A stretch of 64,000 nt of DNA, taken from the NCBI RefSeq assembly GCF_000164865.1, contig NC_014618.1, positions 3,844,001-3,908,000 on the forward strand, in the 5' to 3' direction. This DNA is from [Enterobacter] lignolyticus SCF1. Its GTDB lineage: Bacteria > Pseudomonadota > Gammaproteobacteria > Enterobacterales > Enterobacteriaceae. This document shows, piece by piece, positions 50,776 to 63,862 of the stretch; within the stretch, counting starts at the first letter, position 1, and every line of letters starts with the position of its first letter. A model generated the notes under the pieces. It was not told the DNA's origin and ran no database searches. It was given only the letters and a program-made list of their open reading frames with translations. A program made the translations under genes and the position numbers.

Positions 50776-50952
50776 GTCACTTACACCCCGGGTTAAACCA
50801 ACCAGTAAGAATTTTTTAGCGCCCAAATCTTATCACTAATGCCGCTATCCGGCAGCAGGAATGACGAAATACCAAGGGGAAAAGTGCTCAACAAAACAAC
50901 AAACGCGCTAATGACTTAGCGATCGCAGGGGAAAAGAAACGACGGGAGGGCT

Positions 50953-51007
50953 AAAAAAGAAAAAACGACTGGTTTCCTGGTCGGAGAGAGTACCAGGTTA
51001 CCAGTCG
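50953..51007 (-). terminator. Long hairpin terminator after lpxC
   Basis: Interrupted inverted repeat: CGACTGGT-2nt-CCTGGT pairs with ACCAGG-2nt-ACCAGTCG around a 10-nt loop (50966-51007), then TTTTT-C-TTTTTT on the minus strand. It marks the end of the dcw cluster and separates lpxC from secM-secA. Confidence 0.92.
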
Positions 51008-51027
51008 AATTTACGCGATGGTCAGGC

Positions 51028-51966
<939 letters not shown>

Positions 51967-52045
51967 CTATCCAACCGAAGTGTACTATACACCTGGCGGG
52001 CCAGTTTAGCACAAAGAGCGCCGATTCCCAAATTCCAGCGTATTC

Positions 52046-53197
52046 TTAGTCCGCCTGCTTGCGCAGGAACGCCGGGATATCCAGATAATCAGGTTCTTTA
52101 GTGGTTTGCGGCGTATTGTCGTTAACCACTTTGGCTACTGTTTTTTGTTCCTGTGACAGCGGCGCCATACCGTGCTGCTGATAGCGATCCATCACCGGCT
52201 GCTGCTGTTGCTTATTGGTCACCAGCGTAATTTCCGGACGTTTGTCCATGCCGATACCGGTCGCAACGACCGTTACGCGCAGTTCGTCGTTCATCTCTGG
52301 ATCCAGAGAGGTACCGATAACCACGGTCGCGTTGTCAGAGGCAAACGCGCGGATAGTGTTACCCACGGTTTCAAACTCGTCCAGACGCAGGTCGAAGCCC
52401 GCCGTGATGTTGACCAGTACGCCGCGCGCGCCGGACAGATCGATATCTTCCAGCAGCGGAGAAGAAATAGCCATTTCAGCCGCTTCTTCCGCACGGTCTT
52501 CACCGCTGGCCACGCCGGAACCCATCATTGCATAGCCCATTTCGGACATCACGGTACGTACGTCCGCAAAGTCGACGTTCATCAGGCCCGGACGGGTAAT
52601 CAGTTCGGCAATACCCTGCACCGCGCCTTTCAGCACGTCGTTCGCCGCGCCGAACGCGTCGAGCAGAGAAATGCCGCGACCCAGCACTTTCAGCAGCTTG
52701 TCGTTTGGAATGGTGATCAGAGAGTCCACGTGTTTGGACAGCTCGGCGATACCCTGCTCCGCAAACGCCATACGCTTTTTGCCTTCAAAGTTGAAAGGCT
52801 TAGTCACGACGGCCACGGTCAGAATACCTAAATCTTTTGCTACTTCAGCCACAACCGGGGCTGCGCCAGTACCGGTACCACCGCCCATACCGGCGGCGAT
52901 GAACACCATGTCGGCGCCGTCAAGGGCTGCGCGCAGCGCCTCGCGATCTTCGTCGGCTGCATTACGGCCAACTTCCGGGTTTGCGCCCGCGCCCAGACCT
53001 TTGGTAATACCGCTACCGATCTGAATGGTCTGGCCAACCGCAGTCTTACGCAACGCCTGGGCGTCGGTGTTCACTGCGAAGAATTCAACACCTTCGATGC
53101 GCTCGCGCACCATGTGTTCAACGGCATTACCGCCGCCGCCACCGACGCCGATGACTTTAATCACCGCGTCGTTGGTCAGTTCCATAGGTTCAAACAT
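52046..53197 (-). CDS. ftsZ: Cell division tubulin homologue FtsZ
   Basis: 383 residues, the E. coli length. GTPase that forms the Z ring. The tubulin signature GGGTGTG is at 105-111, the T7 loop [11 protein letters not shown] supplies the catalytic acidic residues, and the conserved C-terminal peptide [14 protein letters not shown] binds FtsA, ZipA, ZapD and MinC. The linker of about 50 residues before it is Gln-rich. Promoters in upstream ftsQ-ftsA coding sequence are known in E. coli. Only 63 bp separate ftsA and ftsZ. Confidence 0.99.
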   Translation of the reverse strand: MFEPMELTNDAVIKVIGVGGGGGNAVEHMVRERIEGVEFFAVNTDAQALRKTAVGQTIQIGSGITKGLGAGANPEVGRNAADEDREALRAALDGADMVFIAAGMGGGTGTGAAPVVAEVAKDLGILTVAVVTKPFNFEGKKRMAFAEQGIAELSKHVDSLITIPNDKLLKVLGRGISLLDAFGAANDVLKGAVQGIAELITRPGLMNVDFADVRTVMSEMGYAMMGSGVASGEDRAEEAAEMAISSPLLEDIDLSGARGVLVNITAGFDLRLDEFETVGNTIRAFASDNATVVIGTSLDPEMNDELRVTVVATGIGMDKRPEITLVTNKQQQQPVMDRYQQHGMAPLSQEQKTVAKVVNDNTPQTTKEPDYLDIPAFLRKQAD

Positions 53198-53260
53198 AGT
53201 TTCTCTCCGTTTTGTGCCTGTCGCCTGAGAACGCGAATTGTCGGCGTTCTCTTAAAAAAA

Positions 53261-54517
53261 TTAAAACTCTTTTCGCAGCCAGGTATTAATTCGCTTAATC
53301 CATGAACTCACTGCGACGCGCTTTTCCACTTCAGCCTCACCACTCAGATGGGATTCTTTCCCGTAGTGAAGCAGGCCCACCGCCGTCGAGTAATACGGCT
53401 CCTGGGCATAATCCGTCAGGCCGGTGATGTTCAGCGGCGCGCCGATGCGCACCTGCGTGTGGAACACCCGCTGCGCACAGGCCGCCAGGCCCTCAATTTG
53501 CGCCGCGCCACCGGTTAATACAATCCCCGCCGCCAGGTGATGCTTCACCCCCTGCTGACGAAGCTGTTCCTGTAACTGTAAAATTTCCTCGTTAACGAGG
53601 TTCAGCAGCTCGGTGTAACGCGGCTCAATCACTTCCGCCAGCGTCTGACGCTGCAGACTGCGCGGCGGACGCCCGCCCACGCTCGGCACCTCTACGCTCT
53701 CGTCTTTGCCGACGATAGAGCCCAGCGCGCAGCCGTGACGCACCTTAATCGCTTCCGCGTCGCTCGGCGGCGTGCCGAAGGCATACGCGATATCGCTGGT
53801 CACCACGTTCCCGGCATAAGGGATAACTTTGGTGTGACGCAGCGCGCCGCCGGTATACACGGCGATATCCATTGTACCACCGCCGATATCCACCACGCAG
53901 ACACCCAGCTCACGTTCGTCTTCCGTTAATACGGAATAGCTGGACGCCAGCCCGGCGAAAATAAGTTGGTCAACTTTCAGACCACAACGTTCCACCGCTT
54001 TAACAATGTTTTTCGCCATATCGTTATGGCAGGTGATCAGGTGCACCTTCGCCTGCATACGAACACCCGACAGACCGACCGGATTTTTAATCCCTTCCTG
54101 GTAGTCAATCGCATATTCCTGCGGGATCACGTGCAGAACACGATGCTCGTCGCGCACGCGTACGGACTTCGCCGTATGCACCACGTTTTCGACATCTTCC
54201 TGCGTCACTTCTTCTTCGGAAATCGGCACCATGCCGATTTCATTCTGACAGCTTATGTGCTTACCGGAAAGCGCCAGATATACGGAGGAGATCTGGCAAT
54301 CCGCCATCAGTTCGGCCTGGTCGATGGCGCGCTGTACGCACTTCACCACGGACTCCAGGTCGTTCACCCCGCCTTTGTCCATACCCCGGGACGGGCAGCT
54401 GCCCACGCCGATGATATTCACCATTCCGTCGGGCAGAACTTCCCCTACCAAAGCGGCTACCTTCGCGGTACCAATTTCCAGTCCTACTACCAGTTTTCTG
54501 TCCGTCGCCTTGATCAT
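53261..54517 (-). CDS. ftsA: Cell division actin homologue FtsA
   Basis: 418 residues, two fewer than E. coli FtsA, the difference lying in the linker before the tail ([11 protein letters not shown]). Anchors FtsZ filaments to the membrane. Actin-type nucleotide-binding motifs: [15 protein letters not shown] at the start and [14 protein letters not shown] in the second half; the C-terminal amphipathic membrane-targeting helix is [14 protein letters not shown]. Start at 54517, overlapping the ftsQ stop by 4 nt; a longer frame upstream lies in ftsQ. Confidence 0.98.
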   Translation of the reverse strand: MIKATDRKLVVGLEIGTAKVAALVGEVLPDGMVNIIGVGSCPSRGMDKGGVNDLESVVKCVQRAIDQAELMADCQISSVYLALSGKHISCQNEIGMVPISEEEVTQEDVENVVHTAKSVRVRDEHRVLHVIPQEYAIDYQEGIKNPVGLSGVRMQAKVHLITCHNDMAKNIVKAVERCGLKVDQLIFAGLASSYSVLTEDERELGVCVVDIGGGTMDIAVYTGGALRHTKVIPYAGNVVTSDIAYAFGTPPSDAEAIKVRHGCALGSIVGKDESVEVPSVGGRPPRSLQRQTLAEVIEPRYTELLNLVNEEILQLQEQLRQQGVKHHLAAGIVLTGGAAQIEGLAACAQRVFHTQVRIGAPLNITGLTDYAQEPYYSTAVGLLHYGKESHLSGEAEVEKRVAVSSWIKRINTWLRKEF

Positions 54518-55350
54518 TGTTGCTCTGCCTGTGCCTGATTCTGTTGTTGATGTGTATCCTCTACGGGAGCCGGAGCTGGCTGCCAACCCACCGCTGCGCC
54601 TGAGTCATATCGCAAATCAACATAGCTAATCCGTTTGCCATCGGTTTGCGCCTGCTGCTGAAGAACCGGGTAGAGTTCTAAAAAGCGCTCAAGGCGTTTC
54701 ATCGTATCGCCGCGTCCCAGGTTGAGCTTAATGTCATTGCTCAACGTTAACTGCCAGGAGCGGCGTGCGGTCATCGCCGCCACTTTCAACGAAAACTTCC
54801 CTTTAGCCAGTACCTGCCCCATGTCGCGATATCCCTGAAGCACTTCGTTTTCACTGCCTTCAGGACCGTACAGCATGGGTAAATTCTGCTTACTGGCGCG
54901 ATCCGCCGGTACGCTGAACGCATTGCCGTCGGCATCGACCATGTGCTGATCATTCCAACGCGCAATGGGCACATATTCAACCAGATGAATCTTCAATTCG
55001 TCCGGCCACTGCTTGCGAACGCTCGCCTGCTTAATCCACGGCAAACGCTCGATCTGACTCTGGATAATATTGACGTCCTGAGTCATAAACGTTCCTGGCG
55101 AACCCAGCGCCAGTATGGTCTGGCGGATATCATCGTTGCGCGTATAGTGACGTTCGCCCGTCACCACCAGTTTTGATATCGGCAATCGCTGAGCATCTTC
55201 CATCCAGCCGAGCACCACCCAGCCGCTCATCAACACGGTGCATAATACCGCCAGCAGGAACACAATCCCTGCAAGACGTGCTCCATTATTACGTCGCGAA
55301 GAGGAGATCTCTTCTTCACGATTCCGCGTATTCAGCGCTGCCTGCGACAT
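54514..55350 (-). CDS. ftsQ: Cell division protein FtsQ
   Basis: 278 residues. Bitopic divisome scaffold that recruits FtsB and FtsL. Cytoplasmic N-terminus (to about 25), one membrane segment (about 25-50, [16 protein letters not shown]), a POTRA domain starting at [14 protein letters not shown], then the beta domain ending in a Gln-rich tail ([12 protein letters not shown]). ATG follows the ddlB stop by 1 nt; the stop overlaps ftsA by 4 nt, giving close translational coupling. Confidence 0.97.
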   Translation of the reverse strand: MSQAALNTRNREEEISSSRRNNGARLAGIVFLLAVLCTVLMSGWVVLGWMEDAQRLPISKLVVTGERHYTRNDDIRQTILALGSPGTFMTQDVNIIQSQIERLPWIKQASVRKQWPDELKIHLVEYVPIARWNDQHMVDADGNAFSVPADRASKQNLPMLYGPEGSENEVLQGYRDMGQVLAKGKFSLKVAAMTARRSWQLTLSNDIKLNLGRGDTMKRLERFLELYPVLQQQAQTDGKRISYVDLRYDSGAAVGWQPAPAPVEDTHQQQNQAQAEQQ

Positions 55351-55351
55351 A

Positions 55352-56272
55352 TCAACCCGCCAGGTCCAGAATGCGAACCACCAGCTGCGAGAAGCTCATG
55401 CCCGCCTGACGCGCCGCCATCGGCACCAGGCTGTGGCTGGTCATACCCGGAGAGGTATTCGCTTCCAGCAGATACAACTGACCGTCTTCGTCCTGCATGA
55501 CGTCAATACGCCCCCAGCCTGAACACCCAAGAATATTCCAGGCTTTCAGCACCAGCGCTTTCATTTCTTCTTCACGCTGCGGATCTTCACAACCAGGGCA
55601 GAAATATTTCGTCTCGTCAGAGAGATACTTCGCCTCATAATCATAGAAGGTTCCGGCAGGTTGGATGCGAATTGACGGCAAAATTTCTTCGCCAACCACG
55701 GCAACGGTAAATTCCGGTCCGCTTAACCATTTTTCTATCAGAACTTCGTCATCGTGCTGAAATGCCAGCGCTAACGCCGCATCGAGCGCACGACTTTCGC
55801 TGACCTTCGACATACCGACGCTGGAACCTTCGCGGCTCGGCTTGACGATCAGCGGCAAACCCAGCGCCGCAATGCGCTGCGAATCCTCGGCTGACAGGCC
55901 CTGCGAGAACTGGGCGCGGGTCAGCGCCACCCACGGCGCCACGGGAAGCCCCGCCCCCTGCCACAGCAGCTTGCTGCGCAGCTTGTCCATAGAGATGGCG
56001 GACGCCATCACGCCGCTGCCGGTATAGGGAATGCCGGTAAGCTCCAGTAAACCCTGCAACGTTCCATCTTCACCGCCGCGGCCGTGAAGGGCAATAAACG
56101 CTTTCTTAAATCCCTTGCTTTTCAGAAGGGTGATATCTTCATCACGCGGATCAACGGCATAAGCATCAACGCCGGCTTCGCGTAAACCGGCCAGCACCGC
56201 CGCGCCGGAGTTGAGCGATACCTCGCGCTCCGCGGACGTCCCGCCAAGCAGGACGGCGATTTTATCAGCCAT
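55352..56272 (-). CDS. ddlB: D-alanine--D-alanine ligase B
   Basis: 306 residues, as in E. coli. Makes the D-Ala-D-Ala dipeptide that MurF adds. ATP-grasp fold: [14 protein letters not shown] at the N-terminus, [26 protein letters not shown] (phosphate-binding loop), [10 protein letters not shown], and the metal-binding [19 protein letters not shown] at the end. The ATG at 56272 is preferred because GGAGG then lies about 8 nt upstream; the ATG at 56281 directly abuts it. It starts 8 nt inside the end of murC. Confidence 0.97.
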   Translation of the reverse strand: MADKIAVLLGGTSAEREVSLNSGAAVLAGLREAGVDAYAVDPRDEDITLLKSKGFKKAFIALHGRGGEDGTLQGLLELTGIPYTGSGVMASAISMDKLRSKLLWQGAGLPVAPWVALTRAQFSQGLSAEDSQRIAALGLPLIVKPSREGSSVGMSKVSESRALDAALALAFQHDDEVLIEKWLSGPEFTVAVVGEEILPSIRIQPAGTFYDYEAKYLSDETKYFCPGCEDPQREEEMKALVLKAWNILGCSGWGRIDVMQDEDGQLYLLEANTSPGMTSHSLVPMAARQAGMSFSQLVVRILDLAG

Positions 56273-57740
56273 GGCGATCATCCTCCTGCCCCTGCGGTCT
56301 AAGTTTGATTTCAGCCAGGTTACGCGCGATTTTGCCGATATTCCCCGCCCCCTGAACCAAAATCAGATCGTTTCCGGTCAGAACAGGGGCCAGCATTTCC
56401 GCCACCTGCGCCGGATCGGAGACCAGAATCGGGTCAACTTTACCGCGGCCGCGAATTGTGCGGCACAGCGAGCGGCTGTCGGCGCCCGGGATCGGCGCTT
56501 CGCCCGCCGGGTAGACATCCAGCATCAGTAGCGCATCGACCTGCGTCAACACGTTAGCGAAATCGTCGTACAGATCGCGCGTACGGGTAAAGCGGTGCGG
56601 CTGGAACAGCATGACCAGATTCTTATCCGGCCAGCCGGCACGGGCGGCTTTAATGGTCGCATCCACTTCCGTGGGGTGATGGCCGTAGTCGTCGACCAGC
56701 ATGGCGCTGCCGCTTTTACCGTTCACCTCCTGCAGCGGGAATTCGCCGAGGAAATCAAAGCGGCGACCGGTGCCCTGGAAGCTTGCCAGCGCGCGCAGGA
56801 TAGACTCATCGTCAATCCCCTCTTCCGTGGCCACCGCAACCGCCGCCGCCGCGTTGAGCGCATTGTGGCGCCCCGGCGCGTTCAGAACGACGTTCAGCAC
56901 CGCTTTGTCCTGGCGAATCAGGGTGAAATGCCCCTGCGCGCCGATTTGGCTGTAGTCTTCAACGCGCACGTCGGCGTCGTCGCTAAAGCCGTAGGTGGTG
57001 ATTTGACGCCCTACGCGCGGCAGCAGCTCGCGGATCACTGGATCGTCCACGCACATTACCGCACGGCCATAAAACGGCAGGTTGTGCAGAAAATTAATAA
57101 AGGTCTGCTTTAAATTTTCGAAGTCGCCCTGGTAAGTATCCATATGGTCGGCTTCGATATTGGTCACAATAGCCACCATCGGCTGCAGGTGCAGGAACGA
57201 CGCATCGCTTTCGTCCGCTTCCGCAATCAGGTAGCGGCTGTTGCCCAGACGCGCGTGCACGCCTGCGGCTTTCACCAGACCGCCGTTCACGAAGGTCGGG
57301 TCGAGCCCGGCTTCCGCATAAATACTTGCCACCATCGCAGTGGTGGTGGTTTTGCCGTGGGTTCCGGCAATCGCAATGCCGTGACGAAAACGCATCAGCT
57401 CCGCCAGCATCTCCGCACGGCGAATCACCGGAATACGCGCCTCATGCGCCGCAACGATTTCCGGGTTTTCCGCCGAAATCGCGCTCGACACCACCACCAC
57501 GCTCGCATCACGAACGTTTTCCGGGCGATGGTTGAAATAAATCGTCGCGCCCAGCGCGGAAAGCTGCTGAGTCACCGGGTTCGGCGCTAAATCCGAACCG
57601 CTGATCTGATACCCTTCGTTGGCCAACACTTCGGCAATACCGCCCATGCCGGCACCGCCGATGCCAACAAAGTGGATGTGCCGGACGCGACGCATCTCGG
57701 GCACAATGGAACGCAGTTTTGCCAGTTGTTGTGTATTCAT
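56265..57740 (-). CDS. murC: UDP-N-acetylmuramate--L-alanine ligase
   Basis: 491 residues, as in E. coli. Adds L-Ala to UDP-MurNAc, the first residue of the stem peptide. Three-domain Mur ligase: [17 protein letters not shown] at the N-terminus (nucleotide-sugar binding), ATP loop GTHGKTTT at 126-133, [17 protein letters not shown] and [11 protein letters not shown] of the C-terminal domain. Follows murG by 60 bp, and its stop overlaps ddlB. Confidence 0.98.
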   Translation of the reverse strand: MNTQQLAKLRSIVPEMRRVRHIHFVGIGGAGMGGIAEVLANEGYQISGSDLAPNPVTQQLSALGATIYFNHRPENVRDASVVVVSSAISAENPEIVAAHEARIPVIRRAEMLAELMRFRHGIAIAGTHGKTTTTAMVASIYAEAGLDPTFVNGGLVKAAGVHARLGNSRYLIAEADESDASFLHLQPMVAIVTNIEADHMDTYQGDFENLKQTFINFLHNLPFYGRAVMCVDDPVIRELLPRVGRQITTYGFSDDADVRVEDYSQIGAQGHFTLIRQDKAVLNVVLNAPGRHNALNAAAAVAVATEEGIDDESILRALASFQGTGRRFDFLGEFPLQEVNGKSGSAMLVDDYGHHPTEVDATIKAARAGWPDKNLVMLFQPHRFTRTRDLYDDFANVLTQVDALLMLDVYPAGEAPIPGADSRSLCRTIRGRGKVDPILVSDPAQVAEMLAPVLTGNDLILVQGAGNIGKIARNLAEIKLRPQGQEDDRHG

Positions 57741-57800
57741 CTTCTAAACGCCATCGACTACTTCAAAAATTCATGCAACGCCAAACGAGCGCCGCGATCA

Positions 57801-58868
57801 TCAAGCCTGGGCTGCCAGGCTCACTTCGTTTGCCACCCGCTCCGTGGCGTCCGGGATGGCGGCGGCGCGAGCGCGTTCAGCCATCTCCAGTAAGGTATTT
57901 CTGTCCCAGCTCTCAAGCGTGCTGGCAACCGCGTCGGCGGTGAACTGCGGTTGTTCAAAAATCTTCGCTGCACCCGCTTGCTCCAGCGGCAGCGCGTTCC
58001 AGTACTGCTGACGGTCCTTATGCTGGAACGGCACAAAAACGGCTGGCAAACCGGCGGCGGCAATTTCACTGACCGTCAGCGCGCCCGAGCGGCAAACCAC
58101 GACGTCAGCCCAGGCGTAGGCCGCGGCCATATCGTCAATAAATTCCGTCACTTTGTGCTGCGGCTGGCCCGCTTCGGCGTAAGCCTGCTGCACCGCCTGT
58201 TCCGCGCCCTTCCCGCTCTGATGCCAGATAGTCACGCTGTCGCCGAGCTTAGCGGCCACCAGCGGCATCGTCTGATTAAGCACGCGCGCGCCCTGCGAAC
58301 CGCCGACCACCAGCACGCGCTTCGGGCCTTCGCGCCCCGACAGACGCTGCTGCGGCAGCGGCAGCGCCAGCACATCGACGCGTACCGGGTTGCCCACGAC
58401 CTCGGCATTGGGAAACGCGCCGGGAAACGCCTGCATCACCGTCGTGGCGATTTTCGCCAGCCACTTGTTGGTCAATCCGGCAATCCCGTTCTGCTCATGG
58501 AGCACTACCGGGATCCCCAGCGACCAGGCCGCCAGGCCGCCCGGGCCGGAGACATAGCCGCCCATGCCCAGCACCACGTCCGGCTGATAGCGTTTCATAA
58601 TCGCCCGCGCCTGACGCCAGGCGTTGAAGATACGAACCGGCGCCAGCGCCAGCGCCTTCAGCCCTTTGCCGCGCAAACCGGAAATGCGGATAAAATCAAT
58701 CTCAATGCCGTGCTTCGGCACCAGGTCTGCTTCCATACGATCGGCGGTGCCGAGCCAGCGCACCTGCCAGCCCTGCTCCATCAGATGATGCGCAACCGCC
58801 AGCCCCGGGAACACGTGTCCGCCGGTACCGCCAGCCATCACCATCAACCGCTTCACCTGACCACTCAT
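57801..58868 (-). CDS. murG: UDP-GlcNAc transferase MurG (makes lipid II)
   Basis: 355 residues. Membrane-associated GT28 glycosyltransferase that adds GlcNAc to lipid I on the cytoplasmic face. The Gly-rich loop [10 protein letters not shown] is near residues 13-22, further Gly-rich loops are [12 protein letters not shown] and [12 protein letters not shown], and the UDP-GlcNAc-binding region includes [18 protein letters not shown] overlaps the ftsW stop by 4 nt. The following 60-bp gap before murC is the longest inside this part of the cluster. Confidence 0.98.
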   Translation of the reverse strand: MSGQVKRLMVMAGGTGGHVFPGLAVAHHLMEQGWQVRWLGTADRMEADLVPKHGIEIDFIRISGLRGKGLKALALAPVRIFNAWRQARAIMKRYQPDVVLGMGGYVSGPGGLAAWSLGIPVVLHEQNGIAGLTNKWLAKIATTVMQAFPGAFPNAEVVGNPVRVDVLALPLPQQRLSGREGPKRVLVVGGSQGARVLNQTMPLVAAKLGDSVTIWHQSGKGAEQAVQQAYAEAGQPQHKVTEFIDDMAAAYAWADVVVCRSGALTVSEIAAAGLPAVFVPFQHKDRQQYWNALPLEQAGAAKIFEQPQFTADAVASTLESWDRNTLLEMAERARAAAIPDATERVANEVSLAAQA

Positions 58869-60109
58869 CGCACACCCCGTGTAAACGCCTGAGCTTTCTC
58901 CAGACGCGTTTCATAATCAATACGTAACAGCAGCATAATGGCCGTCGACATAATCAGCAGACTGGAGCCGCCGTAGCTGATAAGCGGCAGCGTCAGACCT
59001 TTTGTCGGCAGCATCCCCGCCGCCGCGCCGACGTTAACCAGCGCCTGGAAGCTAAACCAGACGCCGATGGCGCAGGCCAGAAAACCGGAAAAACGCTGGT
59101 CAAGTTCCAGCGCCTTGCGGCCAATGGACATGGCGCGGAAAGCGACGAAGAATACCATTAAAAGCGCCAGCACCACACCGATATAACCTAACTCCTCCGC
59201 GATAATCGCGAAGATGAAGTCAGTGTGCGCTTCCGGCAGGTATTCCAGCTTTTGCACCGAATTGCCGAGCCCCTGGCCCCACATTTCGCCGCGGCCGAAC
59301 GCCATCAGCGACTGGGTCAGCTGATAGCCGCTGCCAAACGGATCTTCCCACGGGTTCCAGAATGACGTTACGCGGCGAATACGGTACGGCTCCGCAAGGA
59401 TAAGCAGAACAACCGCCGAGATCCCCATGCCGATGATCGCGATGAACTGCCACAGCTTGGCGCCCGCCAGAAACAGCATCGCCAGCGTCGTGACGAACAG
59501 CACCACCACGGTCCCGAGGTCCGGCTGCGCCAGCAGCAGGATCGCCAGCACAAAGATAACGCCCATCGGCTTTAAGAAGCCGCGCAGGTTGTTGCGCACC
59601 TCATCAGCCTTACGCACCAGATAGTTGGCGATGTAGCAAAACAGCGACAGCTTGGTAAATTCCGCAGGCTGAATACGCAGCGGCCCCAGCGCTATCCAGC
59701 GCGACGCGCCGTTAACCGAACTGCCGACGACCAGGACGATAAGCAGCATGCCGATAGAGGCGATTAGCATGGCCGTACTGTGGCGCTGCCAGAACTCCAT
59801 CGGCAGGCGCAGCGTGATGAGCCCCAGAAGAAACGCGAGGATGATATACAGACCGTCACGCTTGGCGAACAGGAACGGGTCGTTGGCCAGACGCTGCCCA
59901 ACGGGCATCGACGCCGACGTCACCATAATGAAGCCAACCGCCGCCAGGCCAAGCGTCAGCCACAGCAGGGTGCGATCGTACATCACCAGGCTGTCGTTAT
60001 CTTTCGGCCTGGACCCCATCACCCAGCCTTTTAATGCCGAAAACAGCCAGACCAGGATCCCCGATCCCGGCAGGTGCGGCATTCTCAGGCGAGGGAGAGA
60101 TAAACGCAT
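58865..60109 (-). CDS. ftsW: SEDS-family septal glycosyltransferase FtsW
   Basis: 414 residues, as in E. coli. Polytopic membrane protein (ten hydrophobic segments expected) that polymerises septal glycan with its partner PBP3 (FtsI), encoded beyond the window. SEDS signature near the C-terminus: [19 protein letters not shown]; the catalytic Asp region lies in the large periplasmic loop ([18 protein letters not shown]). Overlaps murD by one base and murG by four. Confidence 0.97.
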   Translation of the reverse strand: MRLSLPRLRMPHLPGSGILVWLFSALKGWVMGSRPKDNDSLVMYDRTLLWLTLGLAAVGFIMVTSASMPVGQRLANDPFLFAKRDGLYIILAFLLGLITLRLPMEFWQRHSTAMLIASIGMLLIVLVVGSSVNGASRWIALGPLRIQPAEFTKLSLFCYIANYLVRKADEVRNNLRGFLKPMGVIFVLAILLLAQPDLGTVVVLFVTTLAMLFLAGAKLWQFIAIIGMGISAVVLLILAEPYRIRRVTSFWNPWEDPFGSGYQLTQSLMAFGRGEMWGQGLGNSVQKLEYLPEAHTDFIFAIIAEELGYIGVVLALLMVFFVAFRAMSIGRKALELDQRFSGFLACAIGVWFSFQALVNVGAAAGMLPTKGLTLPLISYGGSSLLIMSTAIMLLLRIDYETRLEKAQAFTRGVR

Positions 60110-61425
60110 CAGCCTAACTCCTTCGCCAGACGGGTAAAGATATCCCCGCGCTGCTCAAAATTCTTGAACTGATCGAGGCTGGCGCAGGCCGGAGAGAGCA
60201 ACACCATATCCCCCGGCTTCACCTGCGGCGCAATAAGACGCATCGCCTGCTCCATGGTCTCCGTCAGCGTGGAGACCTCCGGACGCAGCGCCGCCAGCTC
60301 ATCGCCGTCGCGGCCAAAGCAGTACAGGCGAATGTTATCTCCCGTCAGGTAGCGCTTCAGCGGCGCAAAATCGGCGGATTTTCCGTCGCCGCCGAGCAGC
60401 AGCCAAAGGGTGCCGTCGACGTGCAGACCGTTCAGCGCCGCCTCCGTACTGCCGACGTTGGTGGCCTTCGAATCGTTAATCCAGCGTACGCCGTTATGCT
60501 CCAGCGCCAGCTGGAAACGGTGCGCCAGGCCGCCAAACGTGGTCAACGCCTTCAGGCTGCTGGCCCGCGGCAGCCCCGCGGCATCCGCCAGCGCCAGCGC
60601 CGCCAGCGCGTTGGTATAGTTATGCTGACCGCTGAGCTTCATCTCTTTCACGTTCAGCACTTTTTCACCTTTCACCCGCAGCCAGGTCTCGCCCTGCTGG
60701 CGGTTGAGGTGGTAATCGCCCATATTGATGCCAAAGCTGATGCAGCGCTCATCGGCGCCGCGCACCGGCATCGTCAGCGCGTCATCGGCGTTCACCACGC
60801 AGACTTTAGCGTTCTCATACACGCGCAGTTTTGCCGCGCGGTACTGCTGCAGGCCCAGCGGATAGCGATCCATATGATCTTCAGTAACGTTGAGGATCGT
60901 CGCGGCCGCCGCCTGCAGACTGGAGGTGGTCTCCAGCTGGAAGCTTGAAAGTTCAAGCACGTACAGCTCGCGGGAAACGTCCAGCAGCATCAGCGCCGGT
61001 AACCCGATATTGCCGCCGACGCCGACGTTAACGCCCGCCGCTTTCGCCATCTCGCCGACCAGCGTTGTGACGGTGCTTTTACCGTTTGAGCCGGTAATCG
61101 CTACAACAGGCGCCTGCGCTTCACGGCAGAACAGCTCGATGTCGCCAACGATTTCCACGCCGGCATCCGCCGCCGCGCTTAACGACGGATGCGACAGGGC
61201 GATACCAGGGCTTGCCACGATCAGGTCCGCCGCCAGCAGCCAGTCGTCATTCAGACCGCTGACGTAGCGCTCGACCTGCTCCGGCAGCTTATCCAGACCC
61301 GGCGGCGTCGCACGGGTATCCATCACGCGCGGGGTAACGCCCTGCGCCAGAAAGAAATTAACGCAGGAAAGACCGGTCAGTCCAAGACCGACGATGACCA
61401 CATTTTTGCCCTGGTAATCTGCCAT
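60109..61425 (-). CDS. murD: UDP-MurNAc-L-Ala--D-glutamate ligase
   Basis: 438 residues, as in E. coli. Adds D-Glu to the stem peptide. N-terminal Rossmann-type [19 protein letters not shown] loop GSNGKST at 112-118, [10 protein letters not shown] with catalytic His, [11 protein letters not shown] and GGDGKSADF in the later domains, and [19 protein letters not shown] at the end. Sits 2 nt after mraY and overlaps ftsW by 1 nt. Confidence 0.98.
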   Translation of the reverse strand: MADYQGKNVVIVGLGLTGLSCVNFFLAQGVTPRVMDTRATPPGLDKLPEQVERYVSGLNDDWLLAADLIVASPGIALSHPSLSAAADAGVEIVGDIELFCREAQAPVVAITGSNGKSTVTTLVGEMAKAAGVNVGVGGNIGLPALMLLDVSRELYVLELSSFQLETTSSLQAAAATILNVTEDHMDRYPLGLQQYRAAKLRVYENAKVCVVNADDALTMPVRGADERCISFGINMGDYHLNRQQGETWLRVKGEKVLNVKEMKLSGQHNYTNALAALALADAAGLPRASSLKALTTFGGLAHRFQLALEHNGVRWINDSKATNVGSTEAALNGLHVDGTLWLLLGGDGKSADFAPLKRYLTGDNIRLYCFGRDGDELAALRPEVSTLTETMEQAMRLIAPQVKPGDMVLLSPACASLDQFKNFEQRGDIFTRLAKELG

Positions 61426-61427
61426 GA

Positions 61428-62510
61428 TTAACGCACCTTCAAGGTTGCCAGGCCAATCAGCACCAGCATCAGGGAAATAATCCAGAAGCGCACAATGACG
61501 CGCGGCTCCGGCCAGCCTTTCAGTTCATAGTGATGGTGAATCGGCGCCATGCGGAAAATACGCTGTCCGCGCAGCTTAAAGGAGCCGACCTGCAGGATGA
61601 CCGACAGGGTCTCGACCACGAACACGCCGCCCATGATCACCAGCAGGAATTCCTGACGCAGCAGCACGGCGATAATGCCCAGCGCGCCGCCCAGCGCCAG
61701 AGAGCCGACGTCGCCCATAAAGACCTGCGCCGGATAGGTGTTAAACCACAGGAAACCCAGCCCCGCGCCGACAATCGCCGTACAGACGATAACCAGCTCG
61801 CCGGCATGGCGCAGATACGGAATATGCAGATAGCTGGCGAAGTTCATGTTACCGGTCGCCCACGCCACCAGTGCGAAGCCTGCGGCAACGAACACGGTCG
61901 GCATAATCGCCAGGCCGTCAAGACCGTCGGTCAGGTTCACGGCGTTCCCTGTACCCACGATAACGAAGTAGGCCAGCAGAATGTAGAAAAGCCCCAGCTG
62001 AGGCATGATGTCTTTAAAGAATGGCACCACCAGCTCGGTCGCTGGCGTGTCTTTGCCGGCCATGTACAGCGCAAAAGCGACGCCGAGCGCGATAACCGAC
62101 ATCCAGAAGTATTTCCAGCGGGCGATCAGACCCTTCGTATCTTTACGCACCACTTTGCGGTAGTCGTCGACAAAACCGATCACGCCGTAGCCGACCAATA
62201 CCACCAGCACGCACCATACGTAAGGGTTCCACGGGTACGCCCACAGCAGCACGGAAACCACAATCGCGGTCAGGATCATGATCCCGCCCATGGTCGGGGT
62301 GCCGCGCTTGCTGAAGTGCGACTCAGGACCATCGTTACGCACGACCTGGCCAAAAGAGAGTTTTTGCAGACGGGCAATCATGCGCGGGCCCATCCACAGC
62401 GAGATGAACAGCGCAGTCAGCAGGCTGACGATGGCGCGAAACGTCAGATAGGAAAAGACGTTAAAGCCGGAATAATATTTGACCAAATGTTCGGCCAGCC
62501 AAACTAACAT
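61428..62510 (-). CDS. mraY: Phospho-MurNAc-pentapeptide translocase MraY
   Basis: 360 residues, as in E. coli. Integral membrane enzyme with ten hydrophobic segments that joins phospho-MurNAc-pentapeptide to undecaprenyl phosphate, giving lipid I. Aspartate-rich motif [18 protein letters not shown] and the His-rich [15 protein letters not shown] of the active site are all present. Overlaps the murF end by 7 nt. Confidence 0.98.
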   Translation of the reverse strand: MLVWLAEHLVKYYSGFNVFSYLTFRAIVSLLTALFISLWMGPRMIARLQKLSFGQVVRNDGPESHFSKRGTPTMGGIMILTAIVVSVLLWAYPWNPYVWCVLVVLVGYGVIGFVDDYRKVVRKDTKGLIARWKYFWMSVIALGVAFALYMAGKDTPATELVVPFFKDIMPQLGLFYILLAYFVIVGTGNAVNLTDGLDGLAIMPTVFVAAGFALVAWATGNMNFASYLHIPYLRHAGELVIVCTAIVGAGLGFLWFNTYPAQVFMGDVGSLALGGALGIIAVLLRQEFLLVIMGGVFVVETLSVILQVGSFKLRGQRIFRMAPIHHHYELKGWPEPRVIVRFWIISLMLVLIGLATLKVR

Positions 62511-63862
62511 GTCCCGTTCTCCTGTAATGCGCGTACTACCTCTTCCATGGCGGCACTACGTGAACCCTTCACTAAAATGGTGATGATTTGTTGTTCTTCG
62601 ATAGCTGTTTTCAGCCGCGCGATCAGCGCCGCCTTATCGGCAAAATGCTCTCCGACGCCGCTTGCCGCCCCAATCAGCTGGCTTAATCGGCCCACGCTGA
62701 ACACGCGGTCGATTCCCGCGGCTTTTGCCGCTTCGCCAACCTGACGATGGCAGGCTTCGCTTTCATCGCCGAGCTCCGCCATATCGCCAACCACCAGCAC
62801 GCGGTAGCCCGGCATGTCGGACAGCACCTGCGCCGCCGCGGTCATTGACCCCACGTTGGCGTTATAGGAGTCGTCAAGCAGCAGCTTGTGCTGCGCAAGC
62901 GAAATCGGGAATAAGCGTCCCGGGACCGCCTGCAGCTTCGCCAGCCCGGCTTTGACCGCATCCAGCCCTGCGCCAACGGCCATCGCCAGCGCGGCTGCCG
63001 CCAGCGCGTTGGCGATGTTGTGACGCCCCGGCAGCGGCAGCAGCACGTCGATGCTCCCCTGCGGAGTGCGCAGCGTGAACGCCGTGCCGCCGCTGGTCAC
63101 CTGAATATCGCTGGCGGTAAAATCGCTGCCCGCCGCATTCGGCGAGAAGCGCCAGACCTGGCGATCGCCAATGACGCTCTGCCAGTTCAGCCAGTCGTTG
63201 TTATCCGCGTTCAGGATGGCGATGCCGTCCTGCGGCAAACCGGTAAAGATTTCCCCTTTCGCTTTCGCGACGCCCGCCAGAGAGCCGAAGCCCTCAAGGT
63301 GCGCCGCCGCCAGGTTATTCACCAGCGCCGCTTCCGGACGCGTCAGGCTGACGGTCCAGGCGATTTCACCCTGGTGGTTTGCTCCCAGCTCAATCACCGC
63401 AAACTCATGCTCGCGCGTCAGTCGCAGCAATGTCATCGGCACGCCGATGTCATTATTGAGGTTCCCTGCGGTATATAATGTCTTTCCGCACTGGCCCAGT
63501 ATCGCGGCGGTCATCTCTTTAACCGACGTTTTTCCCGAGGAGCCGGTCAGCGCGACCACGCGGGCCGGAACCTGCTGGCGCACCCAGGCCGCCAGCTCGC
63601 CGAAAGCCAGACGGGTGTCTTTCACCACAATCTGCGGCAGCGAGCACGCCAGTTTACGGCTCACCAGCAGCGCGCCTGCGCCGCCTTCTTTGGCCTGCTC
63701 GACAAAATCATGAGCGTCGAAGCGCTCGCCCTTTAAGGCGACAAACAGACAGCCCGCCGTCACCTTACGGGTATCCGTCGTCACGGCATCGACCGCCAAA
63801 TCGCTGCCGTGCAGTTCGCCCTGCAAAACGTCGGCGAGCTGGCTTAGCGTTACGCGAATCAT
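62504..63862 (-). CDS. murF: UDP-MurNAc-tripeptide--D-Ala-D-Ala ligase
   Basis: 452 residues, as in E. coli. Adds the D-Ala-D-Ala made by DdlB to complete the pentapeptide precursor. N-terminal [23 protein letters not shown] loop GSSGKTS at 107-113, [26 protein letters not shown] and [11 protein letters not shown]. Its ATG overlaps the murE stop by 4 nt (ATGA), and its end overlaps mraY. Confidence 0.98.
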   Translation of the reverse strand: MIRVTLSQLADVLQGELHGSDLAVDAVTTDTRKVTAGCLFVALKGERFDAHDFVEQAKEGGAGALLVSRKLACSLPQIVVKDTRLAFGELAAWVRQQVPARVVALTGSSGKTSVKEMTAAILGQCGKTLYTAGNLNNDIGVPMTLLRLTREHEFAVIELGANHQGEIAWTVSLTRPEAALVNNLAAAHLEGFGSLAGVAKAKGEIFTGLPQDGIAILNADNNDWLNWQSVIGDRQVWRFSPNAAGSDFTASDIQVTSGGTAFTLRTPQGSIDVLLPLPGRHNIANALAAAALAMAVGAGLDAVKAGLAKLQAVPGRLFPISLAQHKLLLDDSYNANVGSMTAAAQVLSDMPGYRVLVVGDMAELGDESEACHRQVGEAAKAAGIDRVFSVGRLSQLIGAASGVGEHFADKAALIARLKTAIEEQQIITILVKGSRSAAMEEVVRALQENGTC

